Below are positions 1-5,066 of a DNA stretch of 10,251 nucleotides, one piece after another (the stretch's first letter is position 1; every line of letters starts with the position of its first letter). The translations under genes were made by a program, and so were the position numbers. The notes beneath the pieces are model-generated. The model was not told the DNA's origin, did no database searches, and was given only the letters and a program-made list of their open reading frames with translations. The stretch is from an uncultured Eubacteriales bacterium (lineage in GTDB: Bacteria; Bacillota; Clostridia; Christensenellales; CAG-917). The stretch is from NCBI GenBank assembly GCA_900550855.1, contig URTQ01000044.1, positions 1 to 10,251 of the forward strand, given 5' to 3'.

Positions 1-60
1 AACGGAAGGCGTTTTTTCTCAAAAAAATAAAAATTTTTTTAGAAAATACGTTAAAAAGTG
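1..60. other. AT-rich leader upstream of the first promoter
   Basis: No gene is seen here. The first bases, AACG-GAAGG-CGTT followed by a T run (1-17), could be the 3' half of a terminator of a gene lying left of the window, but the stem is only 4 bp as far as it can be seen. From 21 on there are A and T tracts: AAAAATTTTTTTAGAAAA at 29-46 resembles an RNA-polymerase UP element. It lies about 14 bp upstream of the -35 box, slightly farther than usual. Part of it (24-47) recurs near 2201-2223. Confidence 0.4.
24..47. repeat. AT-rich direct repeat, left copy
   Basis: AAAATAAAAATT + TT + TTTAGAAAAT. It matches the tract at 2201-2223 at 22 positions, the only difference being TT here against A there. 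It lies 13 nt upstream of a TTGACA. It may be a duplicated promoter/UP-element region or a direct repeat flanking an inserted element; low complexity makes chance similarity possible. Confidence 0.4.
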
Positions 61-89
61 TTGACATATCGCGGGGGATATGATATAAT
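61..89 (+). promoter_or_regulatory. Consensus sigma-70/sigma-A promoter of the small-gene operon
   Basis: A perfect -35 box TTGACA (61-66), a 17-bp spacer and a perfect -10 box TATAAT (84-89) are visible, with TG at 81-82 giving an extended -10 (TGaTATAAT). Transcription should begin near 96-97, about 50 nt before the first ATG. A promoter this close to consensus is expected to be very strong unless repressed, and an inverted repeat inside the spacer suggests that it is. Confidence 0.9.
65..82. promoter_or_regulatory. Inverted-repeat candidate operator CATATC-N6-GATATG
   Basis: The half-sites CATATC (65-70) and GATATG (77-82) are exact reverse complements separated by six G/C-rich bases. The repeat overlaps the end of the -35 box and the TG of the extended -10, so a protein bound here would block RNA polymerase. 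RHH repressors of the Arc/CopG type often bind short inverted or tandem half-sites in the promoters of their own operons, and an RHH protein is encoded at 786-980 in the same transcript. The repeat is seen; the link to that protein is inference. Confidence 0.5.
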
Positions 90-96
90 ATAATTA

Positions 97-124
97 CAAA
101 GGTTGAGGGAAACAAAAACCTTTG
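97..124 (+). promoter_or_regulatory. 5' mRNA stem-loop at the predicted transcription start
   Basis: CAAAGGTT (97-104) and AACCTTTG (117-124) form a perfect 8-bp inverted repeat with a 12-nt purine-rich loop. It starts at the expected +1, so the transcript would begin with a hairpin. Such 5' hairpins can protect mRNA from 5'-end-dependent decay; as DNA the same repeat could be a second protein-binding site. The loop carries GAGGGA, which resembles a Shine-Dalgarno sequence but has no suitable start codon near it. Confidence 0.45.
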
Positions 125-149
125 AAAATCTAAAAAGGAGGTCGCGGAT

Positions 150-281
150 ATGGAAAACATAGCAAAAGCCTTGCAAGACTTGGCAAAAGCGGTTGAAAGT
201 AACGACACCGTCGAAAGAGTCAAAGTTACGATAACCCTTAAAAAGCCGAAGGCAAGCAAGGCAAACACCAAAGCCGAATAA
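150..281 (+). CDS. Small hypothetical protein, 43 aa, first gene of the operon
   Basis: The gene starts with ATG at 150, 8 nt after a strong AAGGAGG (135-141), and ends at TAA 279-281. No family is recognised. The N-terminal half reads as an amphipathic helix (about residues 2-17, MENIAKALQDLAKAVES), followed by a stretch with beta-strand character (VERVKVTITL, about 21-30) and a Lys/Ala-rich basic tail (KKPKASKANTKAE). That composition fits a small soluble, possibly nucleic-acid- or protein-binding peptide, but no function can be given. It is the first gene behind the consensus promoter and is separated from the next gene by about 100 nt containing a strong RNA hairpin. The strong ribosome binding site, the position in the operon and codon use like that of its neighbours support it being real. 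Confidence 0.7.
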   Translation: MENIAKALQDLAKAVESNDTVERVKVTITLKKPKASKANTKAE

Positions 282-288
282 AACGGCG

Positions 289-329
289 ATAGGCAGAGCG
301 GGCGGGCAACCGCCCCTCGTAAGACCTAT
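289..329 (+). ncRNA. Stable two-tier RNA hairpin between the first two small genes
   Basis: An outer stem ATAGG (289-293)/CCTAT (325-329) encloses an inner stem: GAG (296-298)/CTC (316-318), a bulged C299, and GGGCGG (300-305)/CCGCCC (310-315) capped by GCAA, a GNRA tetraloop. No T run follows directly, so it is not a classic terminator, although the sequence becomes U-rich from about 338. It may be an attenuator, a processing or stability element, or a small structured RNA. It is a structural element and is not shown to be an independent RNA gene. Confidence 0.45.
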
Positions 330-385
330 TGTAACACATTATTTTAGTTTTGTCAAATCGAAACAACCGCAACAGGAGGCACAAA

Positions 386-604
386 ATGAAAAATCAAGAA
401 AAAAGACCGTATAAAATAACCGTCATTTTAAGCGGTAGGACAAATCAAATCGAAAATCAAAACGCCGACGGGTCATACACGTTTAACCCGTGCGGAAATG
501 CAAAAACGACGGAACAATCCGCCGTTACCGCCGTAAAACGCACTTGCGCTCTTTGCGGTTGTAAGGTGGAAAAAATAATCAAAATCGAAAAATCGGAGGT
601 GTAA
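386..604 (+). CDS. Small Cys-containing hypothetical protein, 72 aa
   Basis: The start chosen is ATG 386, which follows AGGAGG (374-379) by 6 nt. An in-frame TTG at 350 would give 84 aa but has no ribosome binding site and would place the Shine-Dalgarno sequence inside the gene. No family is recognised. Residues 8-16 (PYKITVILS) look like a beta-strand. There are four cysteines: C36 in NPCG, and C54, C57 and C59 in CALCGC near the C-terminus. The CxxC pair could bind zinc or be redox-active, but a full ligand set is not obvious. The C-terminus is Lys/Ile/Glu-rich. The stop codon lies next to the following gene's start, and that gene's ribosome binding site (GGAGGT) lies inside this reading frame, so the two are probably translationally coupled. 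Confidence 0.7.
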   Translation: MKNQEKRPYKITVILSGRTNQIENQNADGSYTFNPCGNAKTTEQSAVTAVKRTCALCGCKVEKIIKIEKSEV

Positions 605-605
605 A

Positions 606-773
606 ATGAAAATCGAAAAAGACGGGAAAATTTACAAGGTAACGGAACAGTCTAAAACGTGGACGGTATCGACCGATAAAGACAACGTAACCGTATCGGC
701 AAAAATTACAAAAGCCGATTGCCCTACTTTCGACGACTTAAAAACGTTTGTCGCCGAAAATGACTTGTTTTAA
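606..773 (+). CDS. Small hypothetical protein, 55 aa
   Basis: ATG 606 follows GGAGGT (595-600) by 5 nt and starts one base after the previous stop codon; the gene ends at TAA 771-773. The protein begins MKIEKDGKIYKVTEQSKTW, continues with alternating polar and hydrophobic residues (WTVSTDKDNVTVSAKI) suggesting several short beta-strands, then has a C-terminal helix-like segment (FDDLKTFVAENDLF, about 42-55). It has one cysteine (C39). The fold may be a small beta-sheet plus one helix, but no family is recognised and no function can be assigned. Tight spacing on both sides and good ribosome binding sites make this a real operon member. Confidence 0.7.
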   Translation: MKIEKDGKIYKVTEQSKTWTVSTDKDNVTVSAKITKADCPTFDDLKTFVAENDLF

Positions 774-785
774 CGGGGGTATATT

Positions 786-980
786 ATGGCACGGAGCGAG
801 GCGCAAAAAGCCGCCGATAAACGCTATCGGGAAACGCACAAAAACGACTCCATAAAATGGACAACGTGGTTAAAACCCGACGAGGCGGCGGAAATTGACG
901 CAATAATCAAAAATAGCGGTATGAACAAAGCACAATTCTTACGTTGGGCGGCGGGCGTTTTGAAAGACAAAAACAAGTAA
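786..980 (+). CDS. Ribbon-helix-helix (Arc/CopG-like) DNA-binding protein, 64 aa
   Basis: ATG 786 lies 5 nt after a GGGGGT Shine-Dalgarno sequence (775-780). After a basic, Ala-rich N-terminal arm (residues 1-21, MARSEAQKAADKRYRETHKN), the pattern is that of a ribbon-helix-helix: a short beta-strand SIKWTTWL (about 22-29), helix A starting at P31 (DEAAEIDAIIKN), a turn with G45, and helix B from N47 (KAQFLRWAAGVL). RHH proteins dimerise, and the paired strands read the major groove; most are repressors of their own operon or of a mobile element or plasmid gene. The inverted repeat CATATC-N6-GATATG in the operon promoter is the obvious candidate target. A hairpin terminator follows 10 nt downstream, so this gene ends the small-gene transcript. 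The assignment to RHH rests on pattern, not on a search. Confidence 0.75.
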   Translation: MARSEAQKAADKRYRETHKNDSIKWTTWLKPDEAAEIDAIIKNSGMNKAQFLRWAAGVLKDKNK

Positions 981-990
981 GAAAGGCGCA

Positions 991-1022
991 AAAAGCGGGT
1001 TGCCGAACGGTAGCCCGCTTTT
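991..1022 (+). terminator. Hairpin terminator/attenuator between the RHH gene and the transposase
   Basis: AAAAGCGGG (991-999) pairs with CCCGCTTTT (1014-1022). Counting wobble pairs, the stem continues inward through TTGCC/GGTAG to a GAAC loop (1005-1008), about 14 pairs in all. The terminal T run is short (four T), so some read-through into the transposase is likely. It begins 10 nt after the RHH stop codon and ends 21 nt before the transposase ATG. Confidence 0.75.
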
Positions 1023-1042
1023 ACTATGTAAGGAGGTAAAAA

Positions 1043-2056
1043 ATGAAGGGAATAAAATACACGGCGCACGAAAAAGAAAAAGCGTTGAAAATGTGGCTTG
1101 TTGATAAAGTCGATATATTTTTAGTCGCAAAGCGTACAAAATGCACGATACAAAGTCTTTATCGGTGGCGGCGGGCATACGACGGCTCGAAAGAAAGTTT
1201 ACAAAACAAATCAAGCCGCCCGCATACTCCACACCCGAAAGCACACACACCCGAAGAAACGGCACAAATTGCCGAAGTATTCAAATCACACCCCGATATT
1301 AGTTACGCCGAGGCGTTGGGCATACTCCGCACCGAATACGGCTACAATCGGACGTACGGCGGGTTTTATCGATTTTTAATGAAACACAAAATACGCCCCG
1401 TAAAAGAAATTAACCCGTATGTAGCGCAACGCTACGACACGCCCGAAATGCTCGGCGTTAAAATGCAAATGGACGTAAAATACGTTCCGCTCGAATGTAA
1501 TTGCGGCGAGTGTCGAAAAGAACGTTTCTATCAATATACAATGATTGACGAGGCGACGCGGGAGCGGTTTATCTATCCGTACAAAGAAAAAAGCGGATAC
1601 TCGACCGTCGATTTTATAAAACGCGCTATAATTTACTTCGGATATTTGCCCGCTGTTATTCAAACGGACAACGGCACGGAATTTACAAACCCGAAAGGAA
1701 CGGGCGAAGGCAAAGTCCACGCCGTCGATATTCTATTAAACAAACTAAAAATCAAACACAAATTGATACGAGTTTACACGCCGCGCCACAACGGCAAGGT
1801 CGAACGTTCGCACCGCACCGATCAAGAAAATTTTTATAATCATTTACAATTTAAGACGTTCGACGAACTACGCGACAAAATGCAGTCGTGGCTCGTTCGA
1901 TATAATAATTGCCCGCACTCGTCTTTACGGGATAAAAACGGGCGGCGGTCGTGGATAACGCCACTTCAAAAACGCACCGAATTGCTCGAACTATTAAAGA
2001 CAGCAACCCTCGACGCGGGTTATCGCGTAAAATTCTTAAAGAAAAAAGCCGCCTAA
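1043..2056 (+). CDS. DDE-type (rve-fold) transposase/integrase, IS481/IS3-like
   Basis: This 337-aa protein starts at ATG 1043, 5 nt after AAGGAGGT (1030-1037). It should cut and join DNA ends for a mobile element. The N-terminus has a helix-turn-helix (about 8-45, ending SLYRWRRAYDG), a basic linker rich in Pro/His (57-70), and a second helical DNA-binding region (about 70-115). The integrase core follows: first acid D144 (MQMDVKY), second D209 (IQTDNGTEF) and E254 (YTPRHNGKVERSHRT), the DDE triad of the rve superfamily. The D209-E254 gap is 44 residues rather than the usual 35, because of an insert around NPKGTGEGKVHAVD. A Cys cluster C152/C154/C157 after the first acid is also unusual. All 26 arginines use CGN codons, whereas genes downstream often use AGA. 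The gene looks intact. Placement in IS481 rather than IS3 is uncertain. Confidence 0.88.
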   Translation: MKGIKYTAHEKEKALKMWLVDKVDIFLVAKRTKCTIQSLYRWRRAYDGSKESLQNKSSRPHTPHPKAHTPEETAQIAEVFKSHPDISYAEALGILRTEYGYNRTYGGFYRFLMKHKIRPVKEINPYVAQRYDTPEMLGVKMQMDVKYVPLECNCGECRKERFYQYTMIDEATRERFIYPYKEKSGYSTVDFIKRAIIYFGYLPAVIQTDNGTEFTNPKGTGEGKVHAVDILLNKLKIKHKLIRVYTPRHNGKVERSHRTDQENFYNHLQFKTFDELRDKMQSWLVRYNNCPHSSLRDKNGRRSWITPLQKRTELLELLKTATLDAGYRVKFLKKKAA

Positions 2057-2079
2057 CGAAACTTAACACCGCCGACGCG

Positions 2080-2110
2080 CCGCGTCTATTATCGCCGCGG
2101 TTGTTTTCTT
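2080..2110 (+). terminator. Weak terminator-like hairpin after the transposase
   Basis: CCGCG (2080-2084) can pair with CGCGG (2096-2100) around an 11-nt loop, followed directly by TTGTTTTCTT. The stem is short but all G-C and the T-rich tail is in the right place. It lies about 24 nt after the transposase stop codon. Confidence 0.4.
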
Positions 2111-2135
2111 ATGCCCTTTTACAAGTTAAAACAAC

Positions 2136-2175
2136 GGGGATTGCCGCACAACACGACGGCAACCCCCTTATTTTG
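2136..2175 (+). terminator. Rho-independent terminator of the transposase transcript
   Basis: GGGG (2136-2139) pairs with CCCC (2163-2166), and TTGCCG (2141-2146) with CGGCAA (2157-2162), giving ten pairs with a bulged A2140 and a 10-nt loop. The T-rich stretch CTTATTTT follows (2167-2174). This is the best end for the transposase message. A further weak stem, TATTTT..GGG/CCC..AAAATA, lies at 2178-2206. The rest of the roughly 250-nt gap up to 2306 holds no gene. Confidence 0.65.
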
Positions 2176-2200
2176 CCTATTTTAGGGCGTCAAAACCCCG

Positions 2201-2223
2201 AAAATAAAAATTATTTAGAAAAT
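2201..2223. repeat. AT-rich direct repeat, right copy
   Basis: AAAATAAAAATT + A + TTTAGAAAAT, the partner of 24-47, in the same orientation. As on the left, TTAAAAA and a TTGACA (2248-2253) follow downstream. Together the two copies bracket the small genes and the transposase. Confidence 0.4.
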
Positions 2224-2247
2224 TTCTTAAAATCTCTTAAAAAACGA

Positions 2248-2297
2248 TTGACAAAACAACACGATTATATTGCAAAACGTTACAAAATGTATTATAG
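2248..2297 (+). promoter_or_regulatory. Possible promoter region for the lipid kinase
   Basis: TTGACA at 2248-2253 is a perfect -35 box, but no good -10 lies 16-18 bp downstream. A -10-like TATTAT/TTATAG at 2290-2297 has a TTGCAA (2270-2275) 14-16 bp upstream, with TG just before it. If the latter is used, the transcript would start at or within a few bases of the kinase ATG at 2306. The arrangement is ambiguous. Confidence 0.3.
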
Positions 2298-2305
2298 TTG
2301 TTTTT

Positions 2306-3211
2306 ATGAGAAAGAAGAAAGGGTCGCACATCAAAAGATGCGTAATCGTCATAAACAAGTTGTCCGGCAACGGCAACAGAGCGGACGAACGCACTTTGAA
2401 AACCGCTCTCGGCGCGGGATACGCCGTTGATTGCTACTACATCGTCGAAAAGCAGAAACTCGAAGATTTTTCCGAGTACGACAGAATCGTCGTTTGCGGC
2501 GGCGACGGCACGCTCAACGGTATCCTCAATTCCAAAATTCGCGACGACGTAGAGATAATTTATATGCCGTACGGCACTCTCAACGAGTTTTATAACGGCG
2601 GAATCAAAAACAATCATTTCCTAAAAGACATCTGCTTTGCAAACGATTTGTATTTTTCATACGTTATGGCGGCAGGCATCTTCACCCCCATCGGTTATTG
2701 CGTAAACGACAAGAAAAAACGTAAATACAAGGCACTTGCGTACATCGCGCAAGTCGTGAAAGAATACAAAATTCACCGCATAAACGCCAAAATTTCGGCA
2801 AGCGATTATCATGACGAGGGCGAATACTCGCTCGTTATGGCAATCGATTCGCCGCGCTGCTTCGGTTTCAGATTCAACCGACTTTTCCAAGCGGACGACG
2901 GCATTATGCACCTTTTGACCATAAAAGCGCCAAAAACCAACGGCATATTCGGCAAAATCAAAATCTTCTTCCCGTTGTTTAGAGCGTTTTTTATCGGTTT
3001 TGGCAAGCCGTATCATTCAAAAAATATGGAATTCAGACCTTTCGACGAATTGACGATTTCGCTCGATAAGGACGTCGATTTCGATATGGACGGCGAAAAA
3101 AAGGTTTTCGGCGGCGACGTAAATCTCGGCATAACCTGTTTTTCAAGACCCATAACCATTTTAAGCAAATCCGACCTTAACGACCTTTACGAAGCCAACA
3201 ACGCAAATTGA
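2306..3211 (+). CDS. Diacylglycerol kinase-family lipid kinase (YegS/DgkB-like)
   Basis: This 301-aa protein would transfer phosphate from ATP (or another NTP) to a lipid such as diacylglycerol at the membrane. The family signature is clear: an N-terminal strand and glycine loop VIVINKLSGNG (about 13-23), the nucleotide-binding GGDGTLN (65-71), and PYGTLNEF (88-95) where the family usually has PxGTxNDF. A second-domain ADDG (196-199) and a C-terminal MDGE (261-264) also match. Length fits the family (about 290-320). The start chosen is ATG 2306. An in-frame TTG at 2270 would add 12 residues unlike the family's N-terminus. No Shine-Dalgarno sequence precedes 2306. It may recycle diacylglycerol released during lipid-linked glycan synthesis, or phosphorylate a glycolipid anchor for the locus next door. 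Substrate is not determinable from sequence. Confidence 0.85.
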   Translation: MRKKKGSHIKRCVIVINKLSGNGNRADERTLKTALGAGYAVDCYYIVEKQKLEDFSEYDRIVVCGGDGTLNGILNSKIRDDVEIIYMPYGTLNEFYNGGIKNNHFLKDICFANDLYFSYVMAAGIFTPIGYCVNDKKKRKYKALAYIAQVVKEYKIHRINAKISASDYHDEGEYSLVMAIDSPRCFGFRFNRLFQADDGIMHLLTIKAPKTNGIFGKIKIFFPLFRAFFIGFGKPYHSKNMEFRPFDELTISLDKDVDFDMDGEKKVFGGDVNLGITCFSRPITILSKSDLNDLYEANNAN

Positions 3212-3248
3212 CCGCTTCCTTTAAGGATTGCCGCCATTACTCTTGCTG

Positions 3249-3277
3249 TTGACTTGCAAATCGTTTTGGTGTATAAT
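3249..3277 (+). promoter_or_regulatory. Promoter of the ABC exporter operon
   Basis: TTGACT (3249-3254), a 17-bp spacer and TATAAT (3272-3277) form a near-consensus promoter. A second TATAAT follows at 3281-3286. The 5' leader would be about 50 nt. The lipid kinase stop codon lies 38 nt upstream with no hairpin terminator seen between, so some read-through from the kinase is possible. Confidence 0.8.
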
Positions 3278-3335
3278 TGATATAATTGCGGTCGAAAGTG
3301 ATAAAAGATTTTTATTTTGACCACAATCAAAGCGA

Positions 3336-4163
3336 ATGACAAAACAACTTAAACTTCCCAAAAAAAGAGTGCGTGCAAACGAGTTACAGTTCAAAAAATC
3401 AATGGTGGTTTTGGGCTCTTTGGTCGGGAAAAACATCAAAAATCAATATAGACGTTCTGTTCTCGGCATTTTGTGGACGGTTTTGAATCCGCTTCTCAAT
3501 ATGCTCGTTATGGCTTTTGTTTTCGGTAATTTCTTCAAAAACGACATCAGTATGGACTATCCCGTATACGTCCTTTCGGGCAACATCGTCTTTTCCCTTA
3601 TGCGCTCGGCGACCACTTCTTCGCTGACCTGTATGGTAAACAATTACGATTTGCTCACGAAAACGAGAATTCCGTATGCTGTCTTCCCCATATCCAACGT
3701 ACTTTCGTCAACGGTAAACTTTGGATTCTCTCTCGTCGCGCTCGTCATCGTTATGCTCGTAAGAATGAGCGTAGGCGTTATGTTCCACTGGACGATGATT
3801 TTGATAATCTTCGCTTGGTTGCCTGCGATTTTGTTTTTCTCGGCAGGCATATCGTTTGTCCTTTCGGTCGTGTACGTCAGATTCAGAGATATTAAACATC
3901 TTTACGGCGTATTTTTGACGTTGTGGATGTATTCAACCCCCGTTTTCTATTCACTTGATAAAATGAATCTCGGCAAAGGTTATTTGACCGCAATGAGTTT
4001 CAATCCTATGCTTCACTATTTGCAAAGTTTCAGAGATCTCGTCAACGGCACGATTCCGAGCGGAAAAGAGTTCTTGATTTGCTACGGCGTAGGTCTCGGT
4101 TGTTTGGGACTCGGATATTTGATTTTCAGACTATCGAGAAAAAGACTTTTGTTGTACATTTGA
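3336..4163 (+). CDS. ABC-2 polysaccharide export permease (Wzm/TagG family)
   Basis: This 275-aa integral membrane protein is the channel half of an ABC exporter for lipid-linked polysaccharide or teichoic acid. The family pattern is present: an amphipathic N-terminal region running into KNQYRRSVLGILWTVLNP (about 34-51), TM1 about 47-66, TM2 about 78-93, TM3/TM4 about 117-142 and 148-180, the conserved cytoplasmic loop VRFRDIKHLY (181-190), then a helix with YSTPVFYS (199-206), NP (223-224) and FRDLVNG (232-238) and a last TM (about 246-264). Length matches Wzm/TagG proteins (about 260-280). ATG 3336 has only a weak AAGCGA before it. The ATPase starts 5 nt after this gene's stop codon, so the two are coupled. 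The substrate is probably the glycan made by the convergent cluster, which is inference. Confidence 0.9.
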   Translation: MTKQLKLPKKRVRANELQFKKSMVVLGSLVGKNIKNQYRRSVLGILWTVLNPLLNMLVMAFVFGNFFKNDISMDYPVYVLSGNIVFSLMRSATTSSLTCMVNNYDLLTKTRIPYAVFPISNVLSSTVNFGFSLVALVIVMLVRMSVGVMFHWTMILIIFAWLPAILFFSAGISFVLSVVYVRFRDIKHLYGVFLTLWMYSTPVFYSLDKMNLGKGYLTAMSFNPMLHYLQSFRDLVNGTIPSGKEFLICYGVGLGCLGLGYLIFRLSRKRLLLYI

Positions 4164-4168
4164 CGAAT

Positions 4169-5044
4169 ATGGAAGAAATAAAAGAGCAAAACACCAATCA
4201 AGCGACTTTGACAACGCAAGACGCCGATACGTCGCAAATCAAGCCGGACGCTTTCGAGCATCTCGGCGATTTCGACACGGACCAAGACATTTTGCTTGAC
4301 GTAAACCACGTCGGAATGAAATTCAAAATTCCGTCCGAACGCATAGACAATCTAAAAGAATTTTGCATCAAACTCGTGAAAGGACAACTTCACTACACGA
4401 GTTTCGTTGCGCTCAAAAACGTCACGTTCCAAGTCCGCAGAGGCGAAAGCATAGGTCTTATCGGCAGAAACGGCGCAGGCAAATCCACCCTTCTAAAAAT
4501 CATATCGGGCATAATCGAACCGACCGCCGGCTACGTCAAAACGAGAGGCAACATCGTTCCCCTCTTGAAACTCGGCGCAGGTTTCGACTACAACGCAACG
4601 GGAAAAGAAAACGTGTTCCTCAACGGCGCGATGCTCGGCTTTTCAAGACGTGAGATGAAGAAAAAATACGACAGCATCGTCGAATTTGCCGAACTTGAAA
4701 AGTTTATGAACGTCCCCCTCAAAAACTACTCGCAAGGTATGATTTCAAGGCTCGGATTCGCAATCGCGGTTGACGTAAATCCCGACGTTTTGCTTATCGA
4801 CGAGATTCTTGCAGTCGGTGACGCGGTCTTCCAAAAGAAATGCGCCGAAAAAATCGACGAATTGAGAAAAAACGGCACAACTTTTATCGTCGTATCGCAC
4901 AGTGCATCGCAGATTCTCAGACTTTGCCAAAACGCAATCTATCTCAAAGACGGAAACGTTGTTCAATACGGCACGGCAAAAGAAGTCGTCGACGCCTATC
5001 AAAAGGACTGCGCCCTTGCAGAGCAAGCGCAAAAGAAACAATAA
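4169..5044 (+). CDS. ABC polysaccharide exporter ATPase (Wzt/TagH family), short form
   Basis: This 291-aa ATPase would power the permease encoded just upstream. It shows Walker A GRNGAGKST (99-107), signature YSQGM (187-191), Walker B VLLIDE (207-212), the family-specific DEILAVGDAVFQKKC (211-225) and H-loop H244. ATG 4169 is 5 nt after the permease stop codon and lacks a Shine-Dalgarno sequence, suggesting translational coupling; an in-frame upstream start near 4079 would lie inside the permease and is unlikely. Two structural points stand out: an acidic, Gln/Thr-rich N-terminal extension of about 40 residues before the ABC domain, and a C-terminus ending soon after the ABC domain (CALAEQAQKKQ), with no Wzt-type carbohydrate-binding domain. 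Exporters without that domain generally do not depend on a modified chain end, so the substrate may be recognised through its lipid anchor. Confidence 0.92.
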   Translation: MEEIKEQNTNQATLTTQDADTSQIKPDAFEHLGDFDTDQDILLDVNHVGMKFKIPSERIDNLKEFCIKLVKGQLHYTSFVALKNVTFQVRRGESIGLIGRNGAGKSTLLKIISGIIEPTAGYVKTRGNIVPLLKLGAGFDYNATGKENVFLNGAMLGFSRREMKKKYDSIVEFAELEKFMNVPLKNYSQGMISRLGFAIAVDVNPDVLLIDEILAVGDAVFQKKCAEKIDELRKNGTTFIVVSHSASQILRLCQNAIYLKDGNVVQYGTAKEVVDAYQKDCALAEQAQKKQ

Positions 5045-5066
5045 CGAAAAAAGCAATAATAACTCA

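Noticed and set aside
350..385. TTG start at 350 for the 72-aa protein
   Set aside because: No ribosome binding site before it, and the AGGAGG at 374-379 points to ATG 386.
939..1265. Minus-strand frames over the RHH/transposase boundary
   Set aside because: They cross a terminator hairpin and two genes with good + strand start signals.
1..2260. Terminal inverted repeats of an insertion sequence
   Set aside because: Comparing 1-150 with the complement of 2057-2300 by eye gave only low-complexity matches such as AAAAAACG, so no ends are called.
2248..2276. TTGACA at 2248 as a complete promoter
   Set aside because: The expected -10 position 16-18 bp downstream reads TGCAAA-like sequence; kept only as part of an ambiguous promoter region.
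1951..2430. 159-codon + strand frame bridging the transposase end and the kinase start
   Set aside because: It overlaps two well-supported genes in another frame and runs through the transposase terminators; its translation is basic and low in hydrophobic order.
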